NCBI GenBank assembly: GCA_903832625.1 | Contig: CAILCI010000037.1 | Coordinates: 30,224 to 94,223, forward strand | DNA length: 64,000 nt | Direction of reading: 5' to 3' | Source of the DNA: an uncultured Burkholderiales bacterium | GTDB lineage: Bacteria; Pseudomonadota; Gammaproteobacteria; Burkholderiales; Burkholderiaceae_C | Shown here: positions 50,415 through 61,966 of the stretch, piece by piece | Layout of the letters: every line of letters begins with the position of its first letter | Numbering within the stretch: the first letter of the stretch is position 1 | Position numbers and translations under genes: made by a program | Notes under the pieces: generated by a model | The model's database searches: none | What the model was told of the DNA's origin: nothing | The model's input: the letters and a program-made list of their open reading frames with translations, nothing else

Positions 50415-52556
50415 TTAGGCTTGCTTGATCGCGTTGGCTGTGATCGGCAGGCGGCGGACGCGCTTGCCTGTCAATGCGGCCACCGCGTTGGCAATGGCGG
50501 GCACGACAACGGCTGTTGCGGGTTCACCAATACCACCGGGTTTTTCAGTGCTCTTGACCAAGACGATGTCAATCTTCGGTGCTTCATACATACGAACAGG
50601 TGCGAAGCTGTTGTAGTTGGTTTGTTGCACACGACCATTGTTCATCGTGATTTGGTGTTTCAAGCCTGCGCCCATACCAAAGATCACGCTGGACTGGATT
50701 TGAGCCTCGACCGTGTCGGGGTTGACCATGTGACCCACATCGGCTGCCACGGTGACGCGATGCACCTTGACTTCGCCGCTGGCGTCCAAGCTAACTTCGG
50801 CCACTTGCGCCATGTAGGTGTCATAGCCTTCCATCAACGCGATGCCCAAGGCATGACCGTTGGCCAAAGGCTTGCCCCAGCCTGCTTTGGTAGCAGCGAG
50901 TTTGAGCACATTGGCGAAACGGGGTTTGCCTGCCAGCAAGTCCATACGGTATTGGTAGGGGTCTTTGCCTGCAGCTTTGGCCATTTCGTCCATGAAGCTT
51001 TCGTTGGCGAATGCGTTCATGTTGTGGCTCACAGCACGCCAGTAACCCACGCGCACGCCGGTGTCGTGAATCACCAAGTCGTGCTTGGTGTTAGCAATGT
51101 TGTAGCCCGCCACAGCGGCTTCGGCCATGAATGGATCGAGCGTGTCTTTGGGCAAACCAAAGGCACGTTGGGTGACCGACTGTGATGCCACTTTGTAGTG
51201 GATGGCAGTGGGTTTGCCAGATGCATCCAAACCAGCTTTGACTTGCATCACGCCAGCGGGACGGTAGAAGTCATGCGTGATGTCTTCTTCGCGTGTCCAC
51301 AACAGCTTGACAGGTTTGTTGACGGCTTTGGAAATTTGCGCGGCTTGCACAATGAAGTCCAATTCCAAGCGACGACCGAAGCCACCACCCAAGAACGTGG
51401 TTTGCAAAGTGATGTCTTCAGGCTTGGCGCCCAAAGCAGCAGCCACTGCGCCTTGCGCGCCTTGTTGGAATTGCGTGGGTCCAATCAACAAGACTTTGTC
51501 GCCTTGCACGTGAGCCGTGAAGTTCATAGGCTCCAGCGGAGCATGTGACTGCATGGGCGTGACGTATTCAGCTTGCATAACTTTGGCAGCGCTCTGGAAG
51601 GCTGCGTTCACGTCGCCTTGAGGCTTGGTGATTTCCAGCACTTTGCCAGTGGCAGCGGCTTGACGGGTGGCGGAGATCACGCCCTCGTCGCTCAATGTTG
51701 CGCCTGCGCCTTCGTCCCATTGGATGGAGAGCAATTCGCTGGCTTTTTTGGCTTGCCACCAGTTGCTGGCCACAACCGCCACGCCGTCGTTGACTTGCAC
51801 CACGTCGAGCACGCCATTGACTGCTTTGGCTTTGGCTGCATCAAAACTCTTGACTTTGCCGCCGATGACGGGGCATTGAACAATCGTCGCGTAGACCATG
51901 CCGGGCAATTTGACGTCAATACCAAATTCGGCCGTGCCGTTGACTTTGGCCGGTGTGTCCACACGTTTGACGCGTGTACCCACGATTTTGAAATCTTTGG
52001 GATCTTTGATCGGTGGTTTTTCTGGCACGGGCATACGTGATGCGGCTTCAGCCAAATCGCCGTAAGTGGCTTTTCTGCCGCCTGGGCCTGTGACCACACC
52101 TTTGTTTGCTTTGAGCGTGTCTTTGTCCACGTTCCAGCGAGCGGCGGCGGCTGTGAGCAGCATTTCGCGCACTTGAGCGCCAGCGACGCGCAGTTTTTCC
52201 CAGCCGTCACGCACCGAAGTGGATCCGCCTGTGATTTGTGCGCCCAACAAGGCGTTGACGTACACCGCAGCAGGAGGCGCTGCGGCCACTTTGATTTGTT
52301 TGATGTCTACGTTGAGCTCTTCAGCGATCAACATAGGCATAGAGGTGTAAACACCTTGGCCCATTTCTGAGCGTGCTGACAACACGGTGATGGTGTTGTC
52401 GTCAGCAATGTGCACCCAAGCATTGGGTGTGTAGAGCGTGCCGGCAGCAGCGGCTTCGCCCATGGTGCCTGGCAGGTGAACGCCCAGCATCAGGCCGCCA
52501 GAGGCAACGGCGCCGGTTTTGAGGAAGGAACGGCGGGAGGTGGTGATTTGTGTCAT
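50415..52556 (-). CDS. Molybdopterin-binding large subunit of a xanthine-dehydrogenase-family oxidoreductase (isoquinoline 1-oxidoreductase beta-like), Tat signal
   Basis: TTSRRSFLKTGAVASGGLMLGV; TTFLGGGFGRRLELDFIVQA; start trimmed to MTQITTSRR. Confidence 0.92.
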   Translation of the reverse strand: MTQITTSRRSFLKTGAVASGGLMLGVHLPGTMGEAAAAGTLYTPNAWVHIADDNTITVLSARSEMGQGVYTSMPMLIAEELNVDIKQIKVAAAPPAAVYVNALLGAQITGGSTSVRDGWEKLRVAGAQVREMLLTAAAARWNVDKDTLKANKGVVTGPGGRKATYGDLAEAASRMPVPEKPPIKDPKDFKIVGTRVKRVDTPAKVNGTAEFGIDVKLPGMVYATIVQCPVIGGKVKSFDAAKAKAVNGVLDVVQVNDGVAVVASNWWQAKKASELLSIQWDEGAGATLSDEGVISATRQAAATGKVLEITKPQGDVNAAFQSAAKVMQAEYVTPMQSHAPLEPMNFTAHVQGDKVLLIGPTQFQQGAQGAVAAALGAKPEDITLQTTFLGGGFGRRLELDFIVQAAQISKAVNKPVKLLWTREEDITHDFYRPAGVMQVKAGLDASGKPTAIHYKVASQSVTQRAFGLPKDTLDPFMAEAAVAGYNIANTKHDLVIHDTGVRVGYWRAVSHNMNAFANESFMDEMAKAAGKDPYQYRMDLLAGKPRFANVLKLAATKAGWGKPLANGHALGIALMEGYDTYMAQVAEVSLDASGEVKVHRVTVAADVGHMVNPDTVEAQIQSSVIFGMGAGLKHQITMNNGRVQQTNYNSFAPVRMYEAPKIDIVLVKSTEKPGGIGEPATAVVVPAIANAVAALTGKRVRRLPITANAIKQA

Positions 52557-52573
52557 GTGTGTTCTCCTGCGGA

Positions 52574-53041
52574 TCAAGCTTTGCGCATTGTGGCGGCGGC
52601 GTCTTTGATGGCGGCGCGAATGCGACCGTACGTACCACAACGGCAGAGGTTGCCGCTCATGGCTTGGTCGATTTCAGCATCGCTGGGGTTTTTGTTTTTG
52701 GCCAACAAAGCGGCAGCGCTCATGAGTTGACCCGATTGGCAGTAGCCGCACTGGGGCACTTCGTGCTTGATCCAAGCAGCTTGCAAGGGGTGGCTGTTGT
52801 CGCTGGAGAGGCTCTCCACGGTGGCCACTTTTTTGCCTGAAACGGTGCTCAGGGGCGTTTGGCATGAACGAACGGGTTGGCCGTCCACATGCACGGTACA
52901 AGCGCCGCACAAGGCAGCACCGCAGCCGAACTTGGTGCCTGTGAGGCCCAGTTCATCTCGAATCACCCACAACAATGGGGTGTCTGTTTCGGCATTGGCT
53001 TTAGCAGCTTTGCCGTTGATTTGGAAATCGACGCTCATCAA
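52574..53041 (-). CDS. (2Fe-2S)-binding small subunit of the same oxidoreductase
   Basis: [58 protein letters not shown]. Confidence 0.95.
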   Translation of the reverse strand: MMSVDFQINGKAAKANAETDTPLLWVIRDELGLTGTKFGCGAALCGACTVHVDGQPVRSCQTPLSTVSGKKVATVESLSSDNSHPLQAAWIKHEVPQCGYCQSGQLMSAAALLAKNKNPSDAEIDQAMSGNLCRCGTYGRIRAAIKDAAATMRKA

Positions 53042-53187
53042 AGGTCTCCTAGTCTGGAAAAGGAAAAACTATTCACCCAACTAGCTTAAAGTACCCTGAA
53101 CGATACAAGATCAGGCTTACCCCTAAGATAGACCCTGATGGACTCAGCTTTTCTCAAATTGAAACAACGAAACTAGGTTTTTCCCTT

Positions 53188-53823
53188 ATGAACGACATTG
53201 CCGACTTAAGAAAAAGTTACGAACGCGCCGAGTTGAATGAGCACGCCAGTGCCGAACAACCCTTGCAACAATTTGAGCAATGGTTAAAAGAAGCCATCCA
53301 AGCCGAAATTCCTGAGCCCAACGCCATGACTTTGGCCACAGTGGCGAGCAACCTGCGCCCCAGCACCCGCGTGGTACTCATCAAAGGTTACGACGCGCGC
53401 GGCATTGTTTGGTACACAAATTACGACAGCCGCAAAGGTCAAGAGTTGGCGGGCAATCCGTTTGCAGCGCTGCAATTTCATTGGGTGGAGTTGGAGCGCG
53501 TGGTGCGTATTGAAGGCCGCGTTGAAAAAATCAGCGACGCCGAGAGCGACGCCTACTTTGCCAGCCGCCCGCTCGATTCACGCATAGGCGCTTGGGCCAG
53601 CCCGCAAAGCCAAGTGATCGAATCGCGCACTATTTTGGTCGCCAATGCGGCCAAGTACGGTGCTCAGTTTTTACTCCAACCACCGCGTCCGCCACATTGG
53701 GGCGGCTACCGCTTGGTACCCGACCAATGGGAGTTTTGGCAAGGTCGCAAAAGCCGCCTGCATGACCGCCTGCGCTATAGCTTGAACGCTGGGCAGTGGC
53801 TGCGCGAGCGGCTGGCGCCTTGA
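53188..53823 (+). CDS. pdxH: Pyridoxamine 5'-phosphate oxidase
   Basis: [61 protein letters not shown]. Confidence 0.96.
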   Translation: MNDIADLRKSYERAELNEHASAEQPLQQFEQWLKEAIQAEIPEPNAMTLATVASNLRPSTRVVLIKGYDARGIVWYTNYDSRKGQELAGNPFAALQFHWVELERVVRIEGRVEKISDAESDAYFASRPLDSRIGAWASPQSQVIESRTILVANAAKYGAQFLLQPPRPPHWGGYRLVPDQWEFWQGRKSRLHDRLRYSLNAGQWLRERLAP

Positions 53824-53840
53824 GTTTTTAAGCTTGCGTT

Positions 53841-54371
53841 TCAGTCAGACTTGACCTTGCTGGCAAAGGTTTTGATGAACTTTTGCACTTTGGGTGCCAC
53901 CACAAACGCGCAATAGCCTTGGTCGGGGTTATTGGCAAAGTAGTCTTGGTGGTAGGCCTCGGCTTTGGAATAGTTGGCCAAGGTCAATACTTCCGTCACG
54001 ATGGGCTGGCTTGCTACGGTTTGTGCCTGTGCAATGACGGCTTGCGCCACCTCGCGCTCCGCATCGCTGGTGACATAAATGCCGCTGCGGTATTGCGTGC
54101 CTGAGTCATTGCCTTGGCGGTTGAGGCTGGTCGGATCGTGGATGACAAAGAAAATTTCCAGCAATTCGCGCAAGCTGATGATGGCGGGGTCGTAGCTGAC
54201 CTTGACCACTTCGTTATGCCCCGTCGTTCCCGTGCAGACTTGTTGGTATGTGGGGTGTATGGTGTGGCCGTTGCAATAGCCCGACTCCACCGCCGTGACG
54301 CCTTGAACGCGCAGATAAACCGCTTCGGTGCACCAAAAGCAGCCACCGCCTAAAGTAATGAATGGGTTCAT
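53841..54371 (-). CDS. msrA: Peptide-methionine (S)-S-oxide reductase
   Basis: LGGGCFWCTEAVY, GYCNGHTIHPTYQQVCTGTTGHNEVV. Confidence 0.96.
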   Translation of the reverse strand: MNPFITLGGGCFWCTEAVYLRVQGVTAVESGYCNGHTIHPTYQQVCTGTTGHNEVVKVSYDPAIISLRELLEIFFVIHDPTSLNRQGNDSGTQYRSGIYVTSDAEREVAQAVIAQAQTVASQPIVTEVLTLANYSKAEAYHQDYFANNPDQGYCAFVVAPKVQKFIKTFASKVKSD

Positions 54372-54490
54372 GTTTTCTCCTACAGAATTGCAAATTTTTC
54401 TAAGTTAGAAAAGCCAAGAGCCTAACTCAAACACATACGATTTGTACGCTGTTCAAACATAAGACACATCGCTGGCAAGGATTGCAGTAA

Positions 54491-54507
54491 ACTAATAACC
54501 AATTAGT
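54491..54507. promoter_or_regulatory. Candidate TetR operator palindrome
   Basis: ACTAAT-AACCA-ATTAGT perfect dyad 18 bp upstream of the TetR start. Confidence 0.6.
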
Positions 54508-54524
54508 CATTAATCGTATTGCCT

Positions 54525-55181
54525 TTGATGCCATCCCGTCCAACTGCCATCGAAACGCCGCGGCGCACGCGGCGCAAAGAGACGCGCCCGGGCGAGCTAA
54601 TTGAGGCGGCGCTGAACCTGTTTATTGAAAAAGGTTTTGCTGCCACCAAATCAGAAGAGGTAGCGCAGCGTGCGGGTGTGTCCAAAGGCACCTTGTTTTT
54701 GTACTTCGCCACCAAAGAAGATTTGTTCAAAGCTGTGGTGCGCGAAAACATCAGCAGCTTGTTTCCCTCGTGGAATGATGAGCTGGCCAACTTCAAAGGC
54801 TCCTGCGGCGAGATGTTGGCCTACGCCATGAACAGTTGGTGGCACAGCATGGGTAAAACCAAAGCGGGCGGCATTGTCAAACTTGTCATGAGCGAGGCGC
54901 AAAATTTCCCCGACATCGCCTTGTTTTACCAACAAGAAGTCATCACGCCGGGAACGCAACTGCTTAAGAAAATCTTGCAGCGCGGCGTAGACAGCGGTGA
55001 ATTTCGATCGCTCGATTTAGAACAAGCTGTCTTTACCTTGGTCGCGCCGATGATTTATTTGATGATGTGGAACAACTCAATGGGCTGTTGCGTGAGCACA
55101 GTCAATCAAGACATGAAGCCCGAACAATTCATTCAACTGCAAGTGGATGTGTTGCTCAACGGTTTGAAAGCCAAACAATGA
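54525..55181 (+). CDS. TetR family transcriptional regulator
   Basis: LIEAALNLFIEKGFAATKSEEVAQRAGVSKGTLFLYFATKEDLFKAVV HTH. Confidence 0.93.
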   Translation: MMPSRPTAIETPRRTRRKETRPGELIEAALNLFIEKGFAATKSEEVAQRAGVSKGTLFLYFATKEDLFKAVVRENISSLFPSWNDELANFKGSCGEMLAYAMNSWWHSMGKTKAGGIVKLVMSEAQNFPDIALFYQQEVITPGTQLLKKILQRGVDSGEFRSLDLEQAVFTLVAPMIYLMMWNNSMGCCVSTVNQDMKPEQFIQLQVDVLLNGLKAKQ

Positions 55182-56329
55182 AAATAAGCAAAAGCAAACT
55201 CATCATCGCCGTGGTCGCGCTGGCATTGATCGCAGGCGTGGTGCGGGCTGTGGTGCACAAACGTGCGGTTCAACAAGCCTCAGCCGCACCCGCATCAGCG
55301 TCGCAAATTGAACTCGCCGCCAACGATGTGCTGACGCTCACAACGCAAAACCTCACGCAAACTTTGGAAATTTCAGGCACGGTCAAGGCGCTCAACTACG
55401 CCGTCATCAAAGCCCGCGTGGCCGGAGAGCTCAAAGAAATGACGGTGCGCGAAGGCGACAACGTCAAAGCCGGACAAGTTTTGGCGCGCATTGACCCGAC
55501 CGAATACCAACGCCGCTGGGCGCAAGCCAAAGAACAAGCCGACGCAGCCAAAGCCCAAATGGAAATTGCCCAACGCCAATGGGACACCAACAAAGCCTTG
55601 GTAAACGAGGGCTTCATTTCTAAAACCGCGCTCGACAACTCACAGGCTTCTTACCAAGGCGCAATTGCCAGCTACAAGGCCGCCATTGCAGGCGCCGATG
55701 TGGCGCAAAAGTCGCTTGACGACTCGGTGTTGTATGCGCCGTTTTCAGGGCAAATCGCAATTCGTTCGGCACAAGCCGGCGAGCGCGTGGCAATTGACGG
55801 CAAGGTGTTGGAGATGGTCGATTTGAGCCAGCTCGAAGTCGAAGTGCCTGTGAGCGCAAGCGATTCCGTCGATGTGCAACTCGGCCAAGTCGCCAAGCTT
55901 CAAATTGAAGACCGCGCAGAATTGCTGCTCTCCAAGGTCAAGCGCATCAGCCCCAGCGCACAAACGGGCAGCCGCAGCGTATTGATTTATCTGGGCATTG
56001 ACAAACCACAAGGCCTGCGCAATGGGTTGTTTGCGAAAGGCAGCTTGGCGCTGCGCGAAGTCAAAGCGCTGGCTGTGCCTTTGAGCGCGGTGCGCACCGA
56101 CAAAGCCCTGCCCTACGTGCAGTTGCTCACACCCAATGACAAACAACTCCAAGTCAGCCACCCAACGGTGAGCTTGGGACTGCGCGGCTATGTGGCACAA
56201 GACGCCAATGCAGAGCCTTGGGTCGCCGTGACTGGCGTGCCAGAGGGTGCACAAATACTCAAATCTAGCGTGGGCGCTTTGCGCGCAGGCAGCTTGCTCA
56301 CGACCACCCCTGCACCCAACGCACAGTAA
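55178..56329 (+). CDS. RND efflux periplasmic adaptor subunit
   Basis: VIKARVAGELKEMTVREGDNVKAGQVLARID; start trimmed to the ATG overlapping the TetR stop. Confidence 0.93.
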   Translation: MKISKSKLIIAVVALALIAGVVRAVVHKRAVQQASAAPASASQIELAANDVLTLTTQNLTQTLEISGTVKALNYAVIKARVAGELKEMTVREGDNVKAGQVLARIDPTEYQRRWAQAKEQADAAKAQMEIAQRQWDTNKALVNEGFISKTALDNSQASYQGAIASYKAAIAGADVAQKSLDDSVLYAPFSGQIAIRSAQAGERVAIDGKVLEMVDLSQLEVEVPVSASDSVDVQLGQVAKLQIEDRAELLLSKVKRISPSAQTGSRSVLIYLGIDKPQGLRNGLFAKGSLALREVKALAVPLSAVRTDKALPYVQLLTPNDKQLQVSHPTVSLGLRGYVAQDANAEPWVAVTGVPEGAQILKSSVGALRAGSLLTTTPAPNAQ

Positions 56330-56340
56330 GGCTTCACACC

Positions 56341-59300
56341 ATGTGGTTCACCCGTGTCAGTCTTCAAAACCCTGTATTCGCCACGATGGTGATGCTTGCC
56401 TTGGTGGTGCTGGGTGCGTTTTCTTACCAACGTTTGAAAATCGATCAGTTTCCAAATATCGATTTTCCGGTGGTCGTCATCACCACCGAATACCCCGGTG
56501 CTTCGCCTGAGATTGTGGAGAGCGAAGTCAGTAAAAAAATCGAAGAAGGCGTGAACTCGGTGGCGGGTATCAATGCCTTGACCTCACGCAGCTACGAAGG
56601 CTTGTCGGTGGTGGTGGTGGAGTTTCAACTCCAAATTGATGGCCGCAAAGGCGCGGAAGATGTGCGCGAAAAAGTCGCTGGTGTGCGTCCCAGTTTGCGC
56701 ACCGATGTCAAAGAGCCGCGCGTGGCACGCTTTGATCCTGCCAGCAAAGCCATTTGGTCGCTGGCCGTGGTGCCCGACAGCACAAAACTGCCCCCAGGCG
56801 GAGTTTTGCCCTCAGCGGTGGAGATGACCAATTGGTCCGACCAAATTTTGAAAAAACGTCTGCAAAACGTTCGCGGCGTAGGCGCGGTCAATGTGGTGGG
56901 TGGCTCCAAACGGGAGATCAACCTCTACCTCAATCCGCAAGCGATGGAATCGCTGGGCGTGAGCGCGGATCAAGTGGTCAACGCCGTCACCACCGAGGCC
57001 AAAGATTTACCTGTTGGCTCTTTGCGTTCGTTGGCGCAAGACCGCGTGATTCAAATTGCAGGCAGCTTGAAACGCCCCGAAGACTTTGGGCAAATCATTG
57101 TGGCGCGCAAAAACACCACGCCCATTCGGTTGTCGCAAGTCGCACGGGTCAACGATGGTGGACAAGAACTTGACAACCTAGCGCTCTACAACGGCCAGCG
57201 CACCTTGTTGATCACGGTGCAAAAAGCGCAAGACGAAAACACGATTGAGGTCATAGATGCCCTCAACAAAACCGTGGCCGATATTCAGAGCCAACTGCCT
57301 GCCGGTATGAGACTGGAGACCATTCAAGATGCCTCGCGGCCTATTCGCGTGGCGGTTGACAACGTGCGCGAAACCCTGATTGAAGGCGCCGCCTTGACGG
57401 TCTTGATTGTGTTTTTGTTTTTGAACTCATGGCGCTCCACCGTCATCACCGGCTTGACTTTGCCTATTGCCATCATTGGCACGTTTTTGTTCATGAACAT
57501 GTTTGGCTTCACCATCAACATGATCACACTCATGGCCTTGAGCTTGTGTGTGGGCTTGCTGATTGACGACGCGATTGTGGTGCGCGAGAACATCGTGCGT
57601 CATGTGCAAATGGGCAAAAGTGCGTTTCAAGCCTCGCTCGATGGCACCGAAGAAATTGGGCTGGCCGTGCTCGCGACCACCTTGTCCATCGTGGCCGTGT
57701 TTTTGCCCATCGGTTTTATGGACGGCATCATCGGCAAGTTCTTTCACGAGTTTGGACTGACCATCGTGGCGGCGGTGATGATCTCCATGTTTGTCAGCTT
57801 CACGCTGGACCCGATGTTGTCTTCCATTTGGCATGACCCGTCGATTCATGCGCATGGCGTGCACGACAGCAACAGCCTGTATGGCCGCACATTGGGTCGC
57901 GTCACCGCTTGGTTTGAGCGCAGTACCGACGATTTGGGGGACAGCTATCAACGCGCACTGGCGTGGTCTTTGAAACACAAACGCGCCACCTTGGCGCTGG
58001 CTGCGCTGACATTTTGGATCAGCATTTTCATGGTGCCTTTGCTGGGTACAGAGTTTGTTCCCAAGGCAGATTTCTCAGAAACTTCGGTGACCTTTTACAC
58101 GCCTGTGGGTTCTTCGCTGGAAGCCACCGAAGCCCGCGCCAAGCAGGTCGAGGCCATCATTCGTGAGTTTCCTGAGACCCGCTACACCTTGTCGACCATC
58201 AACACAGGATCGGCCAACGGGAAAATCTACGCCAACATTTATGTGCGTTTGGTCGACCGCAAAGACCGCAGCCGAAATGTGGACGAAATGTCTGCCGTTC
58301 TGCGCGAGCGGCTCAAGCGCGTGCCGGGCATCACCGTCACCCATGCGGGTTTGCTCGACAGCGTGGGTGGCAACAAACAAGTGGAGTTTTCGCTACAAGG
58401 CACAGATTTGCGCGAACTTGAGCGACTTGCTACTTTGGTGATGGACAAGGTACGCGCTGTGCCGGGCTTGGTCGATCTGGACTCCAGCGTCAAACCCAAC
58501 AAACCAACGGTGGAAGTGCGCGTCAAACGTGAGGCGGCCAGCGATTTAGGTCTTTCGCTGGGAAGCATTGGCAACCAATTGCGCACCTTGGTGGCGGGGC
58601 AAACTGTGACCAACTGGCGCGCAGCCGATGACCAAACTTATGACGTCAACGTGCGCCTAGCGCCCCAAGCGCGCGACGCTTTAGCCGACATTGAACGGCT
58701 GCCCTTTACCGTTGGCGTTGCCGCCGATGGAACAACCCGGGTGGCTCGGCTCAACCAAGTGGCCGAGGTGGTGGAGAGCACCGGCTCCAACCAGATCAAC
58801 CGCCGCGATTTGATGCGTGAAGTCGCCATCAATGCCAACGTTTACAACCGCTCGGCGGGCGAAGTCTCGGCTGACATCCGCAAAATCATGGACAGCATTG
58901 CGCTGCCGCCGGGCTACAAATACCAATTCAGCGGTTCGACCAAAAACATGCAAGAGTCGTTTGGCTATGCCGTCTCGGCCTTGGTGCTGGCCATTGTGTT
59001 CATCTACATGATTTTGGCCAGCCAATTCAAAAGCTTTTTGCAACCCATGGCGTTGATGACTGCCCTGCCCTTGACCCTCATTGGCGTGGTCTTGGCCTTG
59101 CTGATGTTTGGTTCTAGTTTGTCGATGTTCTCGGTCATTGGCATGGTCATGCTGATGGGCTTGGTCACCAAAAACGCGATTTTGTTGGTGGACTTTGCCA
59201 TCCGCGCTCGCGAGCCGCAAACCCTGGCCGACGGCAGCATACAAGCGGGTCTTGACCGGAGCCAGGCCTTGCTGTTGGCCGCCAAGGTGCGGTTGCGCCC

Positions 59301-59532
59301 AATTTTGATGACCACTTTGGCCATGATTTTTGGCATGGTGCCGCTGGCTTTTGCCATCTCAGAAGGCTCGGAACAACGCGCTCCCATGGGGCAAGCCGTG
59401 ATTGGCGGCGTCATCACCTCTTCGGTGCTGACCCTGGTGGTGGTGCCTGTGATGTATTGCTACATGGACGATTTGGCGCAATGGCTCAAGCGCCGTTTTG
59501 GCAGTCACAATGCAGCAAGCTCTGCCAGCTAA
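56341..59532 (+). CDS. RND efflux transporter permease
   Basis: 1063 aa; [55 protein letters not shown]; 12-TM RND architecture. Confidence 0.96.
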   Translation: MWFTRVSLQNPVFATMVMLALVVLGAFSYQRLKIDQFPNIDFPVVVITTEYPGASPEIVESEVSKKIEEGVNSVAGINALTSRSYEGLSVVVVEFQLQIDGRKGAEDVREKVAGVRPSLRTDVKEPRVARFDPASKAIWSLAVVPDSTKLPPGGVLPSAVEMTNWSDQILKKRLQNVRGVGAVNVVGGSKREINLYLNPQAMESLGVSADQVVNAVTTEAKDLPVGSLRSLAQDRVIQIAGSLKRPEDFGQIIVARKNTTPIRLSQVARVNDGGQELDNLALYNGQRTLLITVQKAQDENTIEVIDALNKTVADIQSQLPAGMRLETIQDASRPIRVAVDNVRETLIEGAALTVLIVFLFLNSWRSTVITGLTLPIAIIGTFLFMNMFGFTINMITLMALSLCVGLLIDDAIVVRENIVRHVQMGKSAFQASLDGTEEIGLAVLATTLSIVAVFLPIGFMDGIIGKFFHEFGLTIVAAVMISMFVSFTLDPMLSSIWHDPSIHAHGVHDSNSLYGRTLGRVTAWFERSTDDLGDSYQRALAWSLKHKRATLALAALTFWISIFMVPLLGTEFVPKADFSETSVTFYTPVGSSLEATEARAKQVEAIIREFPETRYTLSTINTGSANGKIYANIYVRLVDRKDRSRNVDEMSAVLRERLKRVPGITVTHAGLLDSVGGNKQVEFSLQGTDLRELERLATLVMDKVRAVPGLVDLDSSVKPNKPTVEVRVKREAASDLGLSLGSIGNQLRTLVAGQTVTNWRAADDQTYDVNVRLAPQARDALADIERLPFTVGVAADGTTRVARLNQVAEVVESTGSNQINRRDLMREVAINANVYNRSAGEVSADIRKIMDSIALPPGYKYQFSGSTKNMQESFGYAVSALVLAIVFIYMILASQFKSFLQPMALMTALPLTLIGVVLALLMFGSSLSMFSVIGMVMLMGLVTKNAILLVDFAIRAREPQTLADGSIQAGLDRSQALLLAAKVRLRPILMTTLAMIFGMVPLAFAISEGSEQRAPMGQAVIGGVITSSVLTLVVVPVMYCYMDDLAQWLKRRFGSHNAASSAS

Positions 59533-59584
59533 AATTCGCGGTTTGACTCATCAGCACCCAGACACACGTATTCGGAGTATCGAT

Positions 59585-60238
59585 ATGAACCCACAACAAG
59601 CCCGCTTCAACATGGTGGAACAACAAATTCGCCCTTGGGATGTGTTGGACAAAACCGTGTTGCACATCTTGTCTGAATTGCCCCGCGAAATTTTTGTACC
59701 CCAAGCCTTTCAAGCCTTGGCTTACACAGACACCACGATTCCCTTGGGACACGGCCAAGAAATGGTCGAACCCCGCATTGACGCACGCTTGATGCACGAT
59801 TTGCAGTTGCTTGGCCACGAACAAGTGCTTGAAATCGGCACAGGCAGCGGCTATTTGACCGCCTTGTTGGCCAAACGTGCGCAGCATGTGTTGAGCCTTG
59901 AAATCAATCCTGAACTCGCCCAAACCGCCAGCCACAACCTGCAACGCGCAGGCATTACCAACGCGCAAGTACGCGTGGCCAATGGCAGCAACGGCGCAGT
60001 TGTAGATGGTCCATTTGACGCAATTGTGTTGAGCGGCTCAGTAGCCGAAGTGCCCCCTAGCCTGTTGCAACAACTCAAAATCGGTGGCCGACTCATCGCC
60101 ATCGTGGGCGAAGAGCCCATCATGAGCGCCACGCTCTTTACCCGCACAGCCGACGCCAACTGGCGCAGCCAAGCGCTGTGGGACACCTCAGCGCCACGTT
60201 TACAAGGCTTTACAGAGCCGACACGTTTTCAGTTTTGA
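59585..60238 (+). CDS. Protein-L-isoaspartate O-methyltransferase family
   Basis: ARFNMVEQQIRPWDVLD; VLEIGTGSGYLTALLA. Confidence 0.9.
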   Translation: MNPQQARFNMVEQQIRPWDVLDKTVLHILSELPREIFVPQAFQALAYTDTTIPLGHGQEMVEPRIDARLMHDLQLLGHEQVLEIGTGSGYLTALLAKRAQHVLSLEINPELAQTASHNLQRAGITNAQVRVANGSNGAVVDGPFDAIVLSGSVAEVPPSLLQQLKIGGRLIAIVGEEPIMSATLFTRTADANWRSQALWDTSAPRLQGFTEPTRFQF

Positions 60239-60583
60239 ATGCACGGCATGATTGACCAAATTCGCCCCGAAGCCCTCAAGGCATGGTTTGTCCAACAGGG
60301 CGAGTCCGCCTTGGTGCTCGACGTGCGCGAGCCCTGGGAAGTGCAAACGGCCAGCGTTCAAGCCGACGGCTTTGATGTGGTCTGCATCCCCATGAACACC
60401 ATCCCGGGGCGCTTGGACGAGCTCCCCCGCGACACACCCATTGCCTGCTTGTGCCACCACGGCATGCGCAGTCAACAGGTGGCCGCGTTTTTGGTTCATC
60501 ACGGTTTTGAAACTGTCGCCAACATTGCTGGCGGCATCGATGCTTGGTCTGTTCAGGTGGACACTCAAGTTCCGCGCTATTGA
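60239..60583 (+). CDS. Rhodanese-like domain protein
   Basis: LVLDVREPWEVQTA; CLCHHGMRSQQVAAFL. Confidence 0.92.
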   Translation: MHGMIDQIRPEALKAWFVQQGESALVLDVREPWEVQTASVQADGFDVVCIPMNTIPGRLDELPRDTPIACLCHHGMRSQQVAAFLVHHGFETVANIAGGIDAWSVQVDTQVPRY

Positions 60584-60603
60584 AATTTGTTGGAAAGAAC
60601 AAA

Positions 60604-61962
60604 ATGTTGCTCACTCGTGTTGTGTTTCGTGCCCTGCCGCTGCAAGCAGCGCTGGCCTTGGCGTTTTCTTCGGGCGCTGTCCAAGCCCAAAGTTTGGTTG
60701 ATTTGTATGAACATGCACGCGGCTACGACGCCACCTATGTCGGCGCCAAGGCTCAATACGATGCCAATCTGTTCTTGGCCAACCAAGCCTTGGGCGGCGT
60801 TTTGCCCAACGTCGCGTTGACGACCAGCACCACGCGCAACTATTGGGACTATCGTCCGGATAACTCAGCAGTTGGTCTTGAAACGACTCGTTTCTATAGC
60901 TCAAGTCAAGCCTCATTGACGTTAAGCCAGCCAATTTATAGACCTGTTTTATGGGCGGCCTACAAACAAAGCGGCCCTCAAATGCAATTGTTTCTGGCGC
61001 AGTACGAAATGGCCGAGCAAGACCTGCTGGTGCGCGTCACGCAAGCCTACTTTGATGTCCTCAACAGCGAAGACAGCTTGGAGCTCATCCGTGCGCAAAA
61101 ACGTGCCGTAGGCGAACAACTGGCCTCGGCCAAACGCAATTTTGAAGTGGGCACCTCCACCATCACAGGCGTGCGCGATGCCCAAGCCCGTTACGATTTG
61201 AGCGTGGCGCAAGAAGTGGCCGCCGAAAACGATTTGCGCGTCAAACACTTGGCGCTGGACTTGGTGACTGGGGTTCAAAATGCAGCGCCCAAGCGCTTGA
61301 ACAACATCAAAGAGCTGATCCCCACACCCAAAGAAGCAGCAGAAAGCTTTGTCTCACAGGCCGAAGTCAACAGCCCTGTCATCAAACAAGCCAAACTCAA
61401 TTTAGACATTGCCCGCTTGGAAATTGACAAAGCTTGGAGCGCACACAAACCCACCATCGATGCGCAAATATCAGTGCAAGGCATTCGCAACGACGGCGGC
61501 GGCTCGAATAACTCAAGCGTTTCATCCCACATCTACAACCCCTCCGCCGCCTTGGTCATGAGCGTGCCAATTTTCGCGGGCTTTGCCACGCAAAACCGCG
61601 TCAGACAAACCGTGAGCTTGGAGCAAAAAGCCCAAGCCGACTTTGACGCTGCCACCCGCAACACAGCCCAAGCCACACGCACGGCCTACTTTGGCGTGGT
61701 CTCTGGCCTGAGCCAAATTGCAGCCTACGAGGCGGCAGAGGCCTCCAGCCAAAGCTCATTGGACTCCAACAAATTGGGCTATTCGGTGGGCGTGAACATC
61801 AACATCGATGTGTTGAACGCGCAAAGTCAGCTCTATCAAACCAAGCGCGATTTGGCCAAAGCGCGCTATGACGTGTTGGTGGGCAAGCTCAAATTGTTGC
61901 AAGCCGTGGGCACGTTGACGCCGCAAGATTTGCAGCCTATCAACAACTTATTGCAACCCTAA
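60604..61962 (+). CDS. tolC: TolC family outer membrane protein
   Basis: SLVDLYEHARGYDATYVGAKAQYDANLFLANQALGGVLPNVALT; start trimmed to MLLTRVV. Confidence 0.92.
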   Translation: MLLTRVVFRALPLQAALALAFSSGAVQAQSLVDLYEHARGYDATYVGAKAQYDANLFLANQALGGVLPNVALTTSTTRNYWDYRPDNSAVGLETTRFYSSSQASLTLSQPIYRPVLWAAYKQSGPQMQLFLAQYEMAEQDLLVRVTQAYFDVLNSEDSLELIRAQKRAVGEQLASAKRNFEVGTSTITGVRDAQARYDLSVAQEVAAENDLRVKHLALDLVTGVQNAAPKRLNNIKELIPTPKEAAESFVSQAEVNSPVIKQAKLNLDIARLEIDKAWSAHKPTIDAQISVQGIRNDGGGSNNSSVSSHIYNPSAALVMSVPIFAGFATQNRVRQTVSLEQKAQADFDAATRNTAQATRTAYFGVVSGLSQIAAYEAAEASSQSSLDSNKLGYSVGVNINIDVLNAQSQLYQTKRDLAKARYDVLVGKLKLLQAVGTLTPQDLQPINNLLQP

Positions 61963-61966
61963 GCGC

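Noticed and set aside
49941-51185. 414-aa forward ORF antisense to XdhC and the Mo-hydroxylase large subunit
   Set aside because: His/Gly/Val-rich shadow frame; the reverse-strand proteins carry clear family motifs
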